Assembly: GCA_964504915.1 (NCBI GenBank) | Contig: CAZDFH010000003.1 | Coordinates: 62,001 to 126,000, forward strand | Direction: 5' to 3' | DNA from: CAJBLF01 sp964504915 | GTDB lineage: Bacteria; Patescibacteriota; Gracilibacteria; Absconditabacterales; Absconditicoccaceae | Length of the DNA: 64,000 nucleotides | Shown here: in pieces, positions 1 to 12,625 of the stretch | Position numbering within the stretch: the stretch's first letter is position 1 | How the letters are laid out: every line of letters starts with the position of its first letter | Position numbers and translations under genes: made by a program | The notes under the pieces: model-generated | Told to the model about the DNA's origin: nothing | The model's database searches: none | The model's input: only the letters and a program-made list of their open reading frames with translations

Positions 1-3000
1 TATAATTTACTGGTTCATGTGTGTTGATAGTAACTTGTACACTTCTTTCCGTTGTTGCCCCATTTGGATTGATATTCAACGATGCATCAATGGTTGGATT
101 AATTTCTGCTATATATTTTGCTGGATCAAAAGATACTGTTGATCGTGAGAATACGGATGGATTTCCCGTTGCTGTATCTTGTACTGGTTGTGTCTGCTTA
201 AGAATATCCGCTCAATAGAAATATTTTATATCACTTCCCGATCGTGTATTATTGATCCCTTTTAGATTACAGGTAGGATTTGCATCAGTATCGATAAGCT
301 TGATTCCATATTCATTCATTGGATTGGATACTCAGGCACATGACATCGTATCAGCACTTTGATCTAACGTTCATCCGCTGAAGAATTCCGGATATTCTCG
401 TTCTGCTCAAGCGACCAGTCCATTTCCATTATCATCTTGGATTTGATCCCCACCTCTATTGTTAGCAAACAATTTGATGTTACCGAAATATTTATTGTTG
501 TAAGATCCTCCGTCGTTGTAGATTCAGACGGATCCGTTATTATAGGAAAACGTATTACTTATTTTGTTGTCGTTGGCTGATGAGTATAAGAACAGTCCGA
601 CATTACTATTATTATAGATTTGAGAGTTGTTTATCGTATTGTTAGAAGATTGTGTCACAACAAACCCAGCCGACAAATTATTATACATCTGGCTATTATT
701 TATTGTGTTGTTATCGGATTGGTTATTGAACCGTATTCCTTTAGCACTATTATTATATGATTGTACATTGTTGATCGTATTGTTGTTGGAAGAATATTCT
801 AAGTATATTCCATGTTGGGTATTATTATATGATTGGGCGTTGTCGATTGTGTTATTGGAAGAATATCCCAACCGAAATCCGTATTGATTATTGTATGATT
901 GAGTATTGGTAATTGTGTTCTCGGAAGCATATTCTAGGCGAATTCCATATTGGTCATTATTATATGATTGGGTATTGGTAATTGTATTATTAGCAGCAGA
1001 GCTTAACCGTAGTCCGTATTGATTATCGTGGGATTGAGTATTGGTAATTGTGTTGTCCAAAGCAGATCCCATATAGCATCCATATCAATTATGATGTAGC
1101 TTGGCATTATCGATGATATTGTGATTGGACTGACTCAATAAAATTCACATTTGACTATTATTATAGGATTCTATGTTATTAATGGTGTTGTTATTAGAAG
1201 AATTATTTAAAGAGATTCCGTATGTATTGATTACATGATCTCCTCCAGCTCCATCATTAAATCCGTCTACTCTTATATTATCAATTATAGTATTTTGTTT
1301 GGTATCGCTGTAAATCATTCAGTTATCAAGATATTGCTCGGAGAATACTGTCACGTCTCAGCTTCATACGATAGCAGAACAGTTAGCTAGATTAATTGTA
1401 TTAGTAGTGACGTAAGATCCAGACTGTAGTACGTAGATGGTATTGGCTGTCAGCACTTCAGGAATTGTATCAGCTCAGCTCGTATCATAATTATCTACAT
1501 ATTGTACGTTCATAGCAAGAGGATCACAGTTATTTGTTATCCATCCAGAGATATATGTGGATGTCCCATAATATTGGTATGGGTAGCTATCTTCCATATA
1601 TGCGATGTTTGCTGTTTTAATAGTAGCTTTTTCACCAGTAGCATATCTTACAGAGATCGTTTTGTTGCCTAATCATTCGGTGAGCGTAACAGGTACTTGT
1701 GCTGTTCCATTTATTTCTCCTTGTAATGGTGATTCATCAAAATCTCCATACAGCTCATAGCTTGCTGGCTCTGCTATCGTCATAGTGACTAGTGTATTTC
1801 TTTCCAAAGTTGCCCTATCTAAAGTAAGAGATCAGGCGATTGCTGGATTAATCTCTGCTATAAATTTTGCTGTATCAAAAGATACTGTTGATCGTGAGAA
1901 TACAGATGGATTGGTATTTGATGTATCTTGTATTGGTTGTGTCTGCTTAAGAATGTTGGTTCAATAAAGATATCTAATATCGCTTCCTGATCGAGAAGCA
2001 TCTTGTCATTTACGATTGCAGGTAGGATAACTTGACGTATCTATGAGATAACCCCCATTCGTGTTGATTGGATTTGTTATTCGCTCACATGACATCGTGT
2101 CAGCACTTTGATCTAATACCCCCCCACTAAAGAACTCTGGATACTCTCGTTCTGCTCATACTATGATTCCATTCCCATTGTCATCCTGCATCTGAGATCA
2201 GCCTCCATTGTTAGCAAACAATTTTATGTTGCCAAAATATTTGTTGTTTGTAGATCATCCGTCGTTATAGATTCAGAGATCTGTGTTGTTATATAGTTGT
2301 ATATTATTGATAGTGTTGTTGTATGCTGCATTTTGTAGTACTATTCCAAAGCCATTATTATTATATATTTGAGCATGGTTGATGGTGTTGAGAGATGACG
2401 AATTTTGTATGGTTATTCAGTGGCCGGCATTATTATACGACTGTGAGTTATTGATTGTATTATGTGAGGCATTAGTATTGATAAAGAACCCAGCGTTATT
2501 ATTATCATAACATTGAGCATTAGTAATTGTGTTGTTACGTGCTGAGCTTTCTAATGCTATTCCATAGCTATTGTTGTCATATGCTTGAGTATCGCTGATG
2601 GTATTGTGTGAAGCATTCGACAGATATATTCAGTATGCATTACCATATGCCTGTACTCTACTTATCGTATTCCCACTTGAAGTGGTTTGTAAAAAGATTC
2701 AGGCATGATTGTTATATGCTTGTGTATTTCTGATTATATTATTGTCGGCGTGGAATTCCAAAATAATACCATTTTGTGTGTTGTTGTACACTTGTAGATT
2801 ACTTATAGTATTATTATACGCATAACTGCCTACATATATGCCTTGTTCATTTTGTGTATGGGTGGATCATTGCCCATCATTTAGTCCATCAATCTTCACA
2901 TTATTGATGATGGTATTTTCTTTGCTGGATATGGCTATCATTCAGTTGTCGAGATATTGACTTGAATATAAAGTAACGTCACCACTTCCTACGATAGCAG

Positions 3001-6000
3001 CACAATCAGTCATATTGATACCCCGTCCGTTTATATATGTTCATGACGAGAGTACATATATTGTATTGGTTGTTAGATTTTCGGGGATAGTATTTGGTCA
3101 GCCTATATCGTAATTATCTATGTATTGTACTGACATAGTCAAAGGATCACAATTGTTATTCGTCCATCATGATGTGTATGTAGTCGTTCCATAATATTGA
3201 TATGGATAGCCATCTTCCATATATGCGATGTTTGTAGTCTTAGTCGAACTTTTGCTACCTGAAGTGTATCTTGCAGTAATGGTTTTGTCCCCGAGTCATT
3301 CTGTAAGAGCAACATTCACTTGTACTGTTCCATCTATTTCTCACTGCAGTGGTGACTCATCGAAATCTCCATACAATTCATAGTTTGCTGGTTCTGCTGT
3401 ATACATAGTGATTTGGATAGTCCTTTCTATGGTTGCATTGCTTGGATCTGTGCGAAGTGAGGATACGATAGTAGGATTAACTTGTGCAATATATTTATCT
3501 GTATCTCGTGACAAATCTGACCATCAGAGCACAGATGGACTCGAATTTCCTGTATTGACTACTGCTACTGTTTGTTTGAGTAGAGATGTTCCATACATAT
3601 ATTCAGTATTGCTTGTTGGAGTTCGAGATGTATTTTTGCCAATAAAATTACAGTTGGGATATCATGTAGTATCTATCAAAAATTTTCCATTTTTATTCAC
3701 TGGATTGGTATCTAGTGTACAGGACATAGTTTCTTCATTTTCATGGGAGATTCCTTCAGTAAACATTCCTGAGTAATCTTCTGAGCTACCAGCATAAAGT
3801 GAGTTTCCAGCAATATTGCCTTGCAGATTATCGAACATTCTGAGTGCACCATAATATTTATTTTCACCTCCATAATTTTCAACTCAATATCATCCATTAC
3901 TATAAATAGTTACATTATTGAATATTCCATATGAAGCGTCCGTATAAATACCGTCACTATTATTGTAAATCGCAGAATTGTTAACTGTGGTATTGGCGGC
4001 ATTACTTATAAATATCCCATTACCATTATTATAAAATTGAGCATTATTTGTAGTATTTTGACGCGAATTTTCTAAATATCGTCCATACTCATTATTGTAC
4101 AGTTGTACATTATTTAGTGTGTTATTGTGGGCGCTGTTTAAAAATAATATCCCTTGAGTGTTGTTGTAGGACTGAATTGTATCGATTGTATTATATTTTA
4201 CGCTATTATTCAACAACATTCCAACATCATTCTCGTATGTTTCTGTAGTAGTGATAGTATTGTTATTGGAAGCATTTTTGAGCGATATTCCATTTCCGTT
4301 GCCGTATGACTTTACCTTACTTATCGTATTGTACAAACTATCTTCTAATCCTATTCCATTTTCGCCGTCATTATATGTCTTTGTATCAATGATCGAATTG
4401 TTTGAACTAGTCTCTAAGTATATCCCATAGTTTATATTTTCGTATATTTGAGTACTTAAAATCTGGTTATCGTTAGAATTATTTTTCAAAGATACTCCTA
4501 TCTTGTTATTATAAATGTCGGCATTGCTAATGGTATTGTTAGAAGATCCATTATTCAAAAAAATTCCATATTCGTTTTGCTCGTGAGTAGATCATAATCC
4601 ATTACTTACTCCATTTATTTTTATATGATCGATAATAGAATTATGGCTTGATGAGCCATATATCATTTCATCGCCCAGATAATCGAGGGAATATAAAGTG
4701 ACATCACCACTTCCGACGATGGCTGAACAATCAGCTAGATTAATCGTTCTCGTTGTCACATGAGATCATGATAACAGCACATAAATCGTATTTGTATTTA
4801 ACGTACTAGGGAGGCCGTTCCAACCACCCATATCATAGTTATCGACATACTGTACATTCATATTTACAGGATTACAGTTGGATGCTCGTCCAGAGGTATA
4901 TACTGATCAAGAATGGAAGTATATATATTGTGGACTAGTTGGATCTATATACGTTATTGATGTGGTAATATCTTTTTCTTCTCCACCCGTAGAGTATTTT
5001 ACCATGAAATTCTTTTGCCCGAATCATTCTGTTAGCGTAACGGTTTGTATCGATCACGTTTCCATTGTTCCTATGATAGGAGATTTTAGGAAATCACCAG
5101 CCAATTCGTATTCTACTGCAGTGTTCGCCCATAATCTCACTTGGATATTGCTTGTCCCTACATATGTTTGGTTAGGGATAAATGAAAATGATCAATTTAA
5201 AAGTGGGTTAATCTCCGCAATATATTTATTATTATCAAACGATAGCATTGATCGTCAGAGATACGAAGGATCTTCAGTCCCCGTATCTTGGATAGGCTGT
5301 GTTTGTAATGGTAGAGAAACTCCATAAAGATAGGCAATGTCTGGTGTAGCTTGCCGTCATCAGTATTGGCCGACGTTAATACAGTCATCTCATTGATCGA
5401 TAAGATAAGTCCCATTACTATTTCTTGGATTAGTAACTCGATCACATGACATGGTGTCTATATCTTGACGTAGAGATCATCCACTAAATAATTCTGGATA
5501 ATCTGTAGATAATCATACGACAAAACCATTACCATTATCATCCTCTATTTGGTTTCATCATTTGTTATTAGCAAAAAGCGTTATAGTACCGTAATATCTA
5601 TTATTACTAGATGACCAGTCATTATATATTCAAGGGTTATTCCTGTTGCTGTATACCTGTGCATTGTTGATCACATTATTGTTGGAGGTATTTTGAAAAA
5701 TTATTCAATTCTCCTGACTGCCATAACATTCTACATTGTTGATGACATTGTCTGAGGAAGCATCTAATATAATTTCATGGTTGGTGTTCGCATAGGATTG
5801 GGTGTTATTTATAGTATTGTTGCTAGAATTACTTAACCATATTCCAAAATCTCCGTTGTTGTAAATCTGAGAGTTGTTTATAATGTTATTGTTTGATCTA
5901 CCCAATGTTATTCAATAATAGCGTGTGTTGTAAATCTGTGTGTTGTTGATTATGTTGTTATTGGAATTACTGTCCAAATCTATTCCATTGGAAGAATTAT

Positions 6001-7945
6001 AATATACTTGTACGTTATTAATTATATTATTGGAACTGCTACTTAAAATTATTCAGTTGTTGTTGTCATGGATTTGCATATTACTAATTGTATTATTATT
6101 CGAGTTATTGGCTAAATGTATTCCATAGGTATTTTGTGTATGATTAGATCATAGGCCATCATTAAATCCATCTATTTCAATATTATCAATAATATTGTTC
6201 TGTTTCGCTGATCATAAGATCATCCCATTGTCGAGGGTATCGCTAGAATACAATGTCACATCGCCACTTCCTACGATAGCTGAACAAGTAGCTACATTAA
6301 TCGTTCTTGAGGTGATATGTGATCATGGCAACAATACATAGATAGTATTTGCTGTTAATGTTTCTGGTAGTATATTAGCTCAGCTTGTGTCATAATTATC
6401 AATATATACCACATTCATTGCTCCGATATCACAAGTATTGCCACTTCGGTTGCTTGTGTATAGAGATCATGATCCATAATATCTATACGCTGGTCCATTA
6501 GGATCTATATATGTAATATCCTGTGTTATGATTCTTTCTTTAGTTCAGGTAGAATATCTTACAGTAATATCTTTACTACCAAATCATTCCGTTAGTGTAA
6601 TATTTACCTGCCCAGTTCCGTCTATTTCTCATTGTAATGGTGACTCGTCGAAATCTCCATACAATTCATAGTTCGCTAGTCCTACTGTGTTTATAGTTAT
6701 CTGGATGTTTCTTTCTAACGTTGATCCACTTGGGCTGGTAGTGAGTGATCCATCCATCGTTGGATTTACTTCTGCAATAAATTTCTCTGAATCAAAAGCT
6801 AGTGTCGATCGTGAAAAAATAGAAGGATCCAGTGTCGCGGTATCTTGTATTGGTTGTGTCTGCTTGAGAATATTTGCTCCATAAAGGTACTTAATTTCAC
6901 TGCCCGATCGAGATCCATTTTGTCACTTGAGATCACAGGTAGGATGGCTGTCTGTATTTATAAGCCGTTCTCCATTCGTATTTATTGGATTAGTGATTCG
7001 ACTACATGACATGATATCTACACTTTCATCTAGTGCTCCTCCACTGAGGAACTCTGGATAGTCTTGGTCTGATCATTGAATGATTCCGTTTCCGTTGTCA
7101 TCTCAGATTTGAGATCAACCTCCGTTGTTAGCGAACAGTTTGATGTTGCCATAATATTTGTTGTGAGTAGAATTACTGTCGTTGTGGATTCAGTAAGATG
7201 CATTGTTGTAAAATTGCGAGTTGTTAAATGTATTGTTTGCAGAAGATTGTAAATACATCCCACCCCAATTATTATATATTTGTGTATTACTAATAGTGTT
7301 ATTGTTTGCTAGGGATAGTAGTGTCAAACCTCATCAGTTATTGTAAGATTGAACATTGTTGATTGTATTATTTAAAGAGCCGTATACAAAAATTCAATAG
7401 CGTCCATTGTTATAAAATTGAGCATTGTTGATCGTGTTATTATTTGAGGAGGCGGTTAGCATAGCTCAATCGGAATCGTTATTATAACATTGAACATTAT
7501 CAATAATGTTGTATGAAGAAGACCAGAGACTAATTCAATTTTGATTGTTGTAGATGTTAGTATCGTTGATTGTGTTGTTTGTTGAAGATCAAAGATAAAT
7601 TCACTGGTTATTTTTTTCATGTGAGGCTCAGAGTCAGTCAACCCCTCCATTTATTTTTACATGATTAATTATGATATTTTGTTTGGTGTCTCCAAAAATC
7701 ATAGCATTGCCTACCTGTTGAGTAGAGTACAATGTCACATCACCACTTCCTACGATAGCTGAACAATTAGCCAAATTAATTTGTCTTGACGTTATATGTG
7801 ATCACGATAACAATACGTAAATAGTATCCCCCACTAAAGGGTCAGGGATGGTGTCAGCTCAGCTTGTATCATAATTATCAATATACACTACTGACATAGC
7901 TCGTGGATTACAACTATTCCCAGATCGATTTGTGGTATATACCGA
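1..7945 (-). repeat. Five tandem about 1.5-1.7 kb coding modules of the giant surface gene
   Basis: The modules begin, in gene order, near 7940, 6440, 4880, 3150 and 1525, each at a Cys-Asn/Asp segment followed by YIDNYD or YVDNYD. Shared landmarks per module are the CSAIVGSGDVTLYS block, a beta-helix with a variable number of NNTI coils, KYYGNIKLFANN, DYPEFFSGG, DTMSC, KQTQPIQDT and DESPLQGEID. Copies differ at many positions, so this is an old amplification with coil gain and loss. The fifth module runs off the left edge. Confidence 0.85.
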
Positions 7946-8527
7946 TCATGAACCGTAATATTTTTCTACAACAGGATCTACTACTTCTGTCTGACAACTC
8001 GCGCTACATCAGTCATTATTATTTGTATTACTATCGTCGCACGTTTCTGGTCATTCTATAGTGCCATTCCCACAGGTATGACAGCTACCATCATCGATTG
8101 TTGCTTCGGCCATATAATTATCTGCGGAAGGATTGGTACACCCATAGATATCTTCAGGTGGCAAAATATCTGGTTCTGTACCATCGCATGTTGCATTACA
8201 CATTCATGGAGTGCCATTACTTCATCAGTCATCACAAGTTTCTCCTGGGTCAGTAACTCAATTCCCACAAGTGTATGTACAGCTACCGTCATCTATTGTA
8301 GCATCTATTATATAATTATTTGCTGCAGGATCCATACATCCATAGACGTCGCCTTCGGCGAACGTTCAGGTATGATTAAGGATGCCTACTGTTCCAATAA
8401 GTAGGACAAACATTTTGACCACAGCAAATCAAGCGAACAATCAGCCGACATATTTGTGTCTGTGCTTGTGTAAATGTTTGACCACCTGCTTGGAATGGTG
8501 TTTTAGTCTTTCGGTAAGTGTATTCAT
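1..8527 (-). CDS. Giant beta-helix surface protein, partial (C-terminus outside window)
   Basis: At least 2842 codons on the minus strand with TGA read as Gly; I checked many stretches of the frame and found no TAA or TAG. The N-terminus (ATG at 8527) is basic and followed by a hydrophobic segment (about residues 27-50), so it is probably exported or membrane anchored. Residues of about 60-160 carry two YGC-DP/NP-(S/A)A-NY...DDGSC motifs, each followed by CGNG....ETCDD, as in Cys-rich DUF4215-type repeats of surface proteins. The rest is five tandem modules. Each has a linker (CNP..M.V.YIDNYD), a conserved INLANCSAIVGSGDVTLYS stretch, a run of NNTI.N...YNN.GI coils typical of right-handed parallel beta-helices (NosD/pectate-lyase fold), then a strand-rich unit with EGFG(D/Q)K. 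The many Gly codons (often TGA) sit at helix turns. Role is inferred: adhesin or polysaccharide-binding/cleaving surface protein; no catalytic residues identified. Confidence 0.9.
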
Positions 8528-8564
8528 ACTATCATGATATGAAAATAAATTACGTTCACTCTCT

Positions 8565-8593
8565 ATTATATGCAGGACTATGTTCCCCGTGAA
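8565..8593 (-). promoter_or_regulatory. Candidate sigma-70 promoter for the giant surface gene
   Basis: On the minus strand TTCACG (8593-8588) is followed after 17 bases by a perfect TATAAT (8570-8565), about 38 bases before the ATG at 8527. No clear Shine-Dalgarno sequence lies before the start. Confidence 0.5.
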
Positions 8594-8695
8594 ATATTAC
8601 CGCTTTTGTATCTACAATAACCAACCAATATTATATATAATCTATGTAATAGTTCTCAAATATTATATAAGATTATATAGTATGTTATAAATGAG

Positions 8696-8723
8696 TTGCA
8701 AGAGAGTGATAAATTGATAAAAT
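8696..8723 (+). promoter_or_regulatory. Candidate promoter for the superoxide dismutase gene
   Basis: TTGCAA (8696-8701) and TAAAAT (8718-8723) are 16 bases apart and sit 33 bases before the ATG. Pattern match only; the region is very AT-rich. Confidence 0.4.
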
Positions 8724-8756
8724 TCTTTGTGTATATTTTATTTTTTTGAAACGCCG

Positions 8757-9338
8757 ATGTTCATACTCCCGATGTTACCTTTTGAAAAAACAGCTTTAGC
8801 TCCGATTATTGACTCCAATACCTTAGACTTCCATTATGGAAAGCATCATCAAACGTACGTAGATAAGCTAAATGGATTGGTCCCTGGGACGGACTTTGAA
8901 TCTTTGAGTTTAGAAGAAATTATTACCAAATCCCCTGCTGGGCCTATTTTCAACAATGCTGCGCAAATATGGAATCATACATTCTATCGGAATTGCTTAC
9001 GCGCTCCAAAAGAAAATAATCTCCCAAGCGAAACACTTTTAACGGCAATCGTTGCACAGCGAGGAAGCTTCGAGAGCTTCAAAGAAGCGTTTTCTACTTC
9101 AGCGTTAAATAATTTTGGTTCTGGATGGACACGATTGGTGAAAAATAGTGAGTGAAAACTGGAAATCATCAATACAAGTAATGCTTGATGTCCATTGACA
9201 ACCTGAGTTACTCCTCTGCTCACTATCGATATCTGGGAGCATGCGTATTACTTACAATATCAAAATCGTAGAGCCGAATATATCGAGAAGCGATGGACTA
9301 TTGTCAACTGGGAATTTGTAGAGAAAAATTTGGTTTAA
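8757..9338 (+). CDS. sodB: Superoxide dismutase (Fe/Mn family)
   Basis: 193 residues, the usual length for cytoplasmic Fe/Mn-SOD, which disproportionates superoxide to peroxide and oxygen. Visible family motifs are HYGKHHQTYV near residue 26 (first metal His), FNNAAQIWNHTFY (second His), the NFGSGW stretch and DIWEHAYY (Asp and His ligands). Start chosen at 8757 because MFILPMLPFEK aligns with the family N-terminus; an in-frame ATG at 8772 is possible. Two in-frame TGA codons fall exactly at family glycines (NSEGKLEI and PLTTGVTP), while DIWEH and SGWTR use TGG for Trp. This gene alone is good evidence that TGA means Gly and not Trp. It is divergent from the surface gene and followed by hairpins. 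Confidence 0.96.
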
Positions 9339-9354
9339 TGAGAATCACCCCCAA

Positions 9355-9431
9355 CCCCTCTTTGGCAACGAGGGGCGTGAAATATTGAAAGCCTCCTTTG
9401 CGACCGAAGGAAATCCTGTGGATAAAGGAGG
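9355..9431. repeat. Two GC-rich hairpins between sod and yraN
   Basis: CCCCTC/GAGGGG (9355-9360 with 9370-9375) and CCTCCTTT/AAAGGAGG (9392-9399 with 9424-9431). The composition is more GC-rich than the surroundings. No clear T-tract follows, so terminator function for sod is uncertain; they resemble the other dispersed palindromes of this genome. Confidence 0.55.
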
Positions 9432-9488
9432 TGGCGAGTCAGCCGTGTGTGGACGAGACGGAGGATTTACTTTATTACGAAAACCACG

Positions 9489-9833
9489 ATGAATGCGAAC
9501 CTCAAGAAGAAAGGCAATGCAGGCGAAGATTTGGTAGCCAAGCACTATGAAAGTCTGTGATATAAAATTTTAGCTAGAAATTATACCTTCTCTGATGGAG
9601 AACTTGATATTGTGACAATCAAATGAGATTGTCTTACTTTTGTGGAAGTCAAAGTCGTTGATAGTGTAGAAGATATTGATGGTTATGTCACTCCCAAGAA
9701 AATCGGCTTTCTCAATAGGGCAATAGAACGGTACTTGACTGCACATCCGAGCCATCACGAGATAGTTCTTGATGTTGCATTCGTTCATTGAAATACTATT
9801 ATCGAGGTCTATGAGAATGTGACCAACTCATAA
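9489..9833 (+). CDS. YraN/UPF0102 family endonuclease-like protein
   Basis: 114 residues, typical for this family of small proteins with a restriction-endonuclease-like fold. The N-terminus KKGNAGEDLVAKHYESLGYKILARNY and the core GELDIVTIKGDCLTFVEVK (E-L-D-I-x...F-V-E-V-K, the PD-(D/E)xK-type signature) are characteristic. Three Gly are TGA-coded, including the one in ESLGYKIL. Function is not established for the family; a role in nucleic acid processing is inferred from the fold. It lies 24 bases before the S41 protease gene on the same strand. Confidence 0.85.
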
Positions 9834-9857
9834 TTTTTATGTATCCTATATATACGT

Positions 9858-11123
9858 ATGAAGAAATTAAAAATTCTGATTATCTTTGTCTTGGGAGTAT
9901 TGCTATGATGGTTTACCTTCCAGATCAACGCACAATATCGTTTACTCCATCAGCCACTCATCCAAAGTGGTAAAATAAATATGGCCGGGTTGATCCAATC
10001 TATCGGACAAGTAGTCAATCCAAACGCTCAATCTCTAGGGAATGCTGCATATCAGCGTTTTGATGTCGTATATCAAATACTAAAAGAATCATATTATGAT
10101 CAAGCTAAGCTCCAAACTGGTGTCATGTTGGAAAATGCCGTGAAAGCTTTCGTAGATGGTATCGGTGATCCTTATACTGTATATATGGATAGCAAAGAAA
10201 ACTCTGGCTTCCAAGAAGAATTGAAATGACAAACTGATTTTGAAGGTATTGGCGCTGTAGTGAGTAAAAAAGAATATTATGTGCAAGTAGAGGAAATATT
10301 AAAATGATCCCCTGCTTATCAAGCTGGACTTATGCCATTAGATAGAATAGTAATGGTCGATAGTTGATCAGTTAAAGATCTAGACGTCAATGCAGCTGTT
10401 GCCAAGATCAGATGACCCAAGTGAACAAAGGTTCTTCTTACCATAGAAAGAGTAAAGAAGGATGGCGGTAAGGAAATTATAGAAAAAAGTGTTACGAGAG
10501 ATAAACTCTCTGTTCCTTCTGTAACAAGTGAGATTTTAACGGGCAAGGATAATAAGAAGATATGATATATCAATATATCTATAATAGGAGAAGAGACTGA
10601 AAATCTCATGAAGACTACCATTGCGAGCTTAAAGAAAGAAAATCTTCAGTGAATTATTCTTGATCTGAGAGGAAATGGTGGCGGTTTGCTTCCTGTGGCG
10701 AATGAAATAGCATCTCATTTCATCGCCAAAGGCAAATTAGTAGTCAGCACAAAGTATCACACGTTCGAAGACGAAAAATTTATTTCCAAATGATATAGTG
10801 ATCTAAGCTGATTGCCACTTATTGTTTTGGTAGATGGCATGACAGCGTCTGCAGGAGAAATTATCGCTCTTGCTTTACAAGAAGATGCCGGAGCTAAGAT
10901 AGTAGGTACGCAAACGTTTGGGAAGGGGTCTATCCAAACTATGGATGAATTTTCTGATGGCGCATCATTGAAATATACTATAGGTAGACGATATGCTCCT
11001 AGTGGCAAGACTATTGATAAGGTGTGAATCATCCCCGACGTGCTAGTAGAGTTTGATAGTAACGCATACATGTCCGGACATATAGATAATCAATTGGAGA
11101 AGGCAAAAGAGTTATTGAAATAG
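9858..11123 (+). CDS. S41 family C-terminal processing peptidase (CtpA-like)
   Basis: 421 residues. An N-terminal hydrophobic segment (about residues 4-20) suggests export or membrane anchoring. Then come the family's ALENAVKAFVDGIGDPYT-like region, a PDZ domain (about 115-200), and the S41 catalytic core with ILDLRGNGGG, the Ser in MTASAGE (about Ser331) and the Lys in TFGKGS (about Lys356), the Ser-Lys dyad. Family members cleave C-termini of exported proteins or regulate wall hydrolases. Ten or more Gly are TGA-coded. The gene follows yraN closely; nothing in its neighbourhood names its substrate. Confidence 0.93.
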
Positions 11124-11197
11124 ATATGAGTATCTAGCTTAACCTATGTACATGTATATCCTTTCATAATACATTCTTATTTCTTAACTTATATATA

Positions 11198-11509
11198 ATG
11201 GCAGTACAAGTAATCATCCATAATTCGAAAGACGAAGAGCTGGTCCGCTTTGCCGGAGAAGATAATAAGACCTTCTTTCAAATGGCCAAAGCTGCGTGAG
11301 TAGATTTACCCATCTCTTGTGGTGTGGGTATTTGTGGATTTTGTCTTTCCAAAGTTATTACCGGTAAAGAGTATATTGATATAGGTAAAAAGTCTATGCC
11401 ACTCAAAGAACTAGAGGAAGGTGAGGTCTTTATCTGTGTCGGAGGTATCTTCTCTTCCGCCCTCACCGATGATGCACAGCATGAAATCATTATTAAAGTA
11501 AGATTATAA
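11198..11509 (+). CDS. 2Fe-2S ferredoxin
   Basis: 103 residues, plant/adrenodoxin-type fold. The cluster ligands are visible as C41-x4-C46-x2-C49 and a distal Cys at about 80 (FICVGG). It is a soluble one-electron carrier. The partner is not evident from neighbours (S41 protease before, sigma factor after); the window also holds an H-cluster-like protein near 52 kb, but no link is shown. The Gly in AAGVDLP is TGA-coded. Confidence 0.9.
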
Positions 11510-11522
11510 CCTTTATATAGTA

Positions 11523-12098
11523 TTGTATCTTCTCGTGATCGTCATTTCCGATAATCAGATCAAAAGACTCAAGGCACAAGATCCTAATGCCTTCAACGAA
11601 TTCTACCTCGATACTGTAGATATGTTTTTCCGTTATATCAATTCGAACTATTTTCTTTCCAAGGAAGATGCAGAAGATTTAATATCTGATTTCTACGTGA
11701 GATTTTGGGAAGCAGTCAAACAATTCGATGAGAACCTTTCTTTTACTGCTTATTTTTGGACAATTTTCAAAAACATTATTAAGGATCACTTCAAAAAACA
11801 TCATGAAATTGCATTTACAGATATGAAGCAATCTGATGAGGATCAGGATTTTGGAGATACTTTGGTCGATGATTTTGATGCATTAACTTTTTTGGATGAT
11901 GACTTCTCTTTTGAAAGGATACAAAAAGTCATGGGACAATTAGATGATATTAGTAGAGATATTATTTATTTCAAATTCATCGAAGAAAAAACAAACGAAG
12001 AAATTGCACGAATTACATGAATTGCTAATGATACTATTAGACAGAGAATCAGCAGAGCAATCAAGTATCTCAAGGGGCTACTCGCATCAGATTCGTAA
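11523..12098 (+). CDS. Sigma-70 family (ECF-like) RNA polymerase sigma factor
   Basis: About 191 residues. Region 2 features are visible (EDAEDLISDFYVRFWEAV, then FTAYFWTIFKNIIKDHFKKH), followed by an acidic linker and a region 4 helix-turn-helix (ISRDIIYFKF.EEKTNEEIA..TGIANDTIRQRISRAIKYLK). Gly in the HTH turn is TGA-coded. No ATG is available near the N-terminus: TTG at 11523 or GTG at 11535 are the likely starts, so the first residues are uncertain. No anti-sigma factor gene is adjacent. It lies 13 bases after the ferredoxin gene and may be cotranscribed. Confidence 0.85.
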
Positions 12099-12221
12099 GT
12101 TTTTTTCTGAGAATGTCAACTCTATTTCACCAAAGCAGACCACTATACGTGCTTAATATACTAGTTCTCAACTGCTTTTATTCGAATGCCTAGAAAAGAG
12201 GCAAAAAAGCCCAAAAAACTC

Positions 12222-12249
12222 TTGAAATGTGCTTTCTCTATCCTAATAT
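12222..12249 (+). promoter_or_regulatory. Candidate promoter for the HU gene
   Basis: TTGAAA (12222-12227) and TAATAT (12244-12249) with a 16-base spacer, 45 bases before the HU ATG. Confidence 0.5.
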
Positions 12250-12293
12250 GGTGGTGTACGAAGTACTCTTTTTATTTAGTAATTATTTGTACA

Positions 12294-12575
12294 ATGACAA
12301 AGACAGCTCTTATTGCTAGCCTAGCAGAACAATTAGGCGTATCTAAGAAATTAGCTTCTGAATTAGTTAATTGTTTCATCGAAACAGTTATCGCTGGAGT
12401 AAAGAAAACTGGTGAAGTTAGACTTCAAGGTTTCGGAACTTTCAAAGCTTCAAAAAGAAAAGCTAGAGAAGGTGTAAACCCACAAAAACCAACTCAAAAA
12501 ATCAAGATTCCTGCAATGAAAGTTGTTACTTTCAAGGCTGGTTCTGAATTCAAAGGTGCAGTTAAGAAATCTTAG
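12294..12575 (+). CDS. hup: HU family DNA-binding protein
   Basis: 93 residues, the standard length of HU. MTKTALIASLAEQLGVSKK at the N-terminus and GFGTFKASKRKAREGVNPQ in the DNA-binding arm are diagnostic. It bends and compacts DNA as a dimer. The frame stays open upstream to 12186, but family alignment and the promoter-like sequence at 12222-12249 support 12294. Unusually for this window the gene contains no TGA codon; its glycines use GGN, as expected for a highly expressed gene avoiding the reassigned codon. A strong terminator follows 20 bases later. Confidence 0.96.
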   Translation: MTKTALIASLAEQLGVSKKLASELVNCFIETVIAGVKKTGEVRLQGFGTFKASKRKAREGVNPQKPTQKIKIPAMKVVTFKAGSEFKGAVKKS

Positions 12576-12594
12576 TTTCTTATTCTAACATCAT

Positions 12595-12625
12595 AAAAAA
12601 ACTCTGCTTCGGTGGAGTTTTTTTA
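12595..12625 (+). terminator. Intrinsic terminator after hup (UUCG loop)
   Basis: A-run, 7-bp stem ACTCTGC/GTGGAGT with G-U pairs closed by a TTCG tetraloop, then seven T. Confidence 0.92.

Noticed and set aside
1..8500. Plus-strand ORFs rich in hydrophobic residues across the giant gene
   Set aside because: They are complementary shadows of the Asn/Thr/Tyr-rich beta-helix repeats on the minus strand.
8757..9338. TGA as Trp (code 4)
   Set aside because: Conserved Trp positions in SOD and IleRS use TGG, and TGA sites align with conserved Gly.
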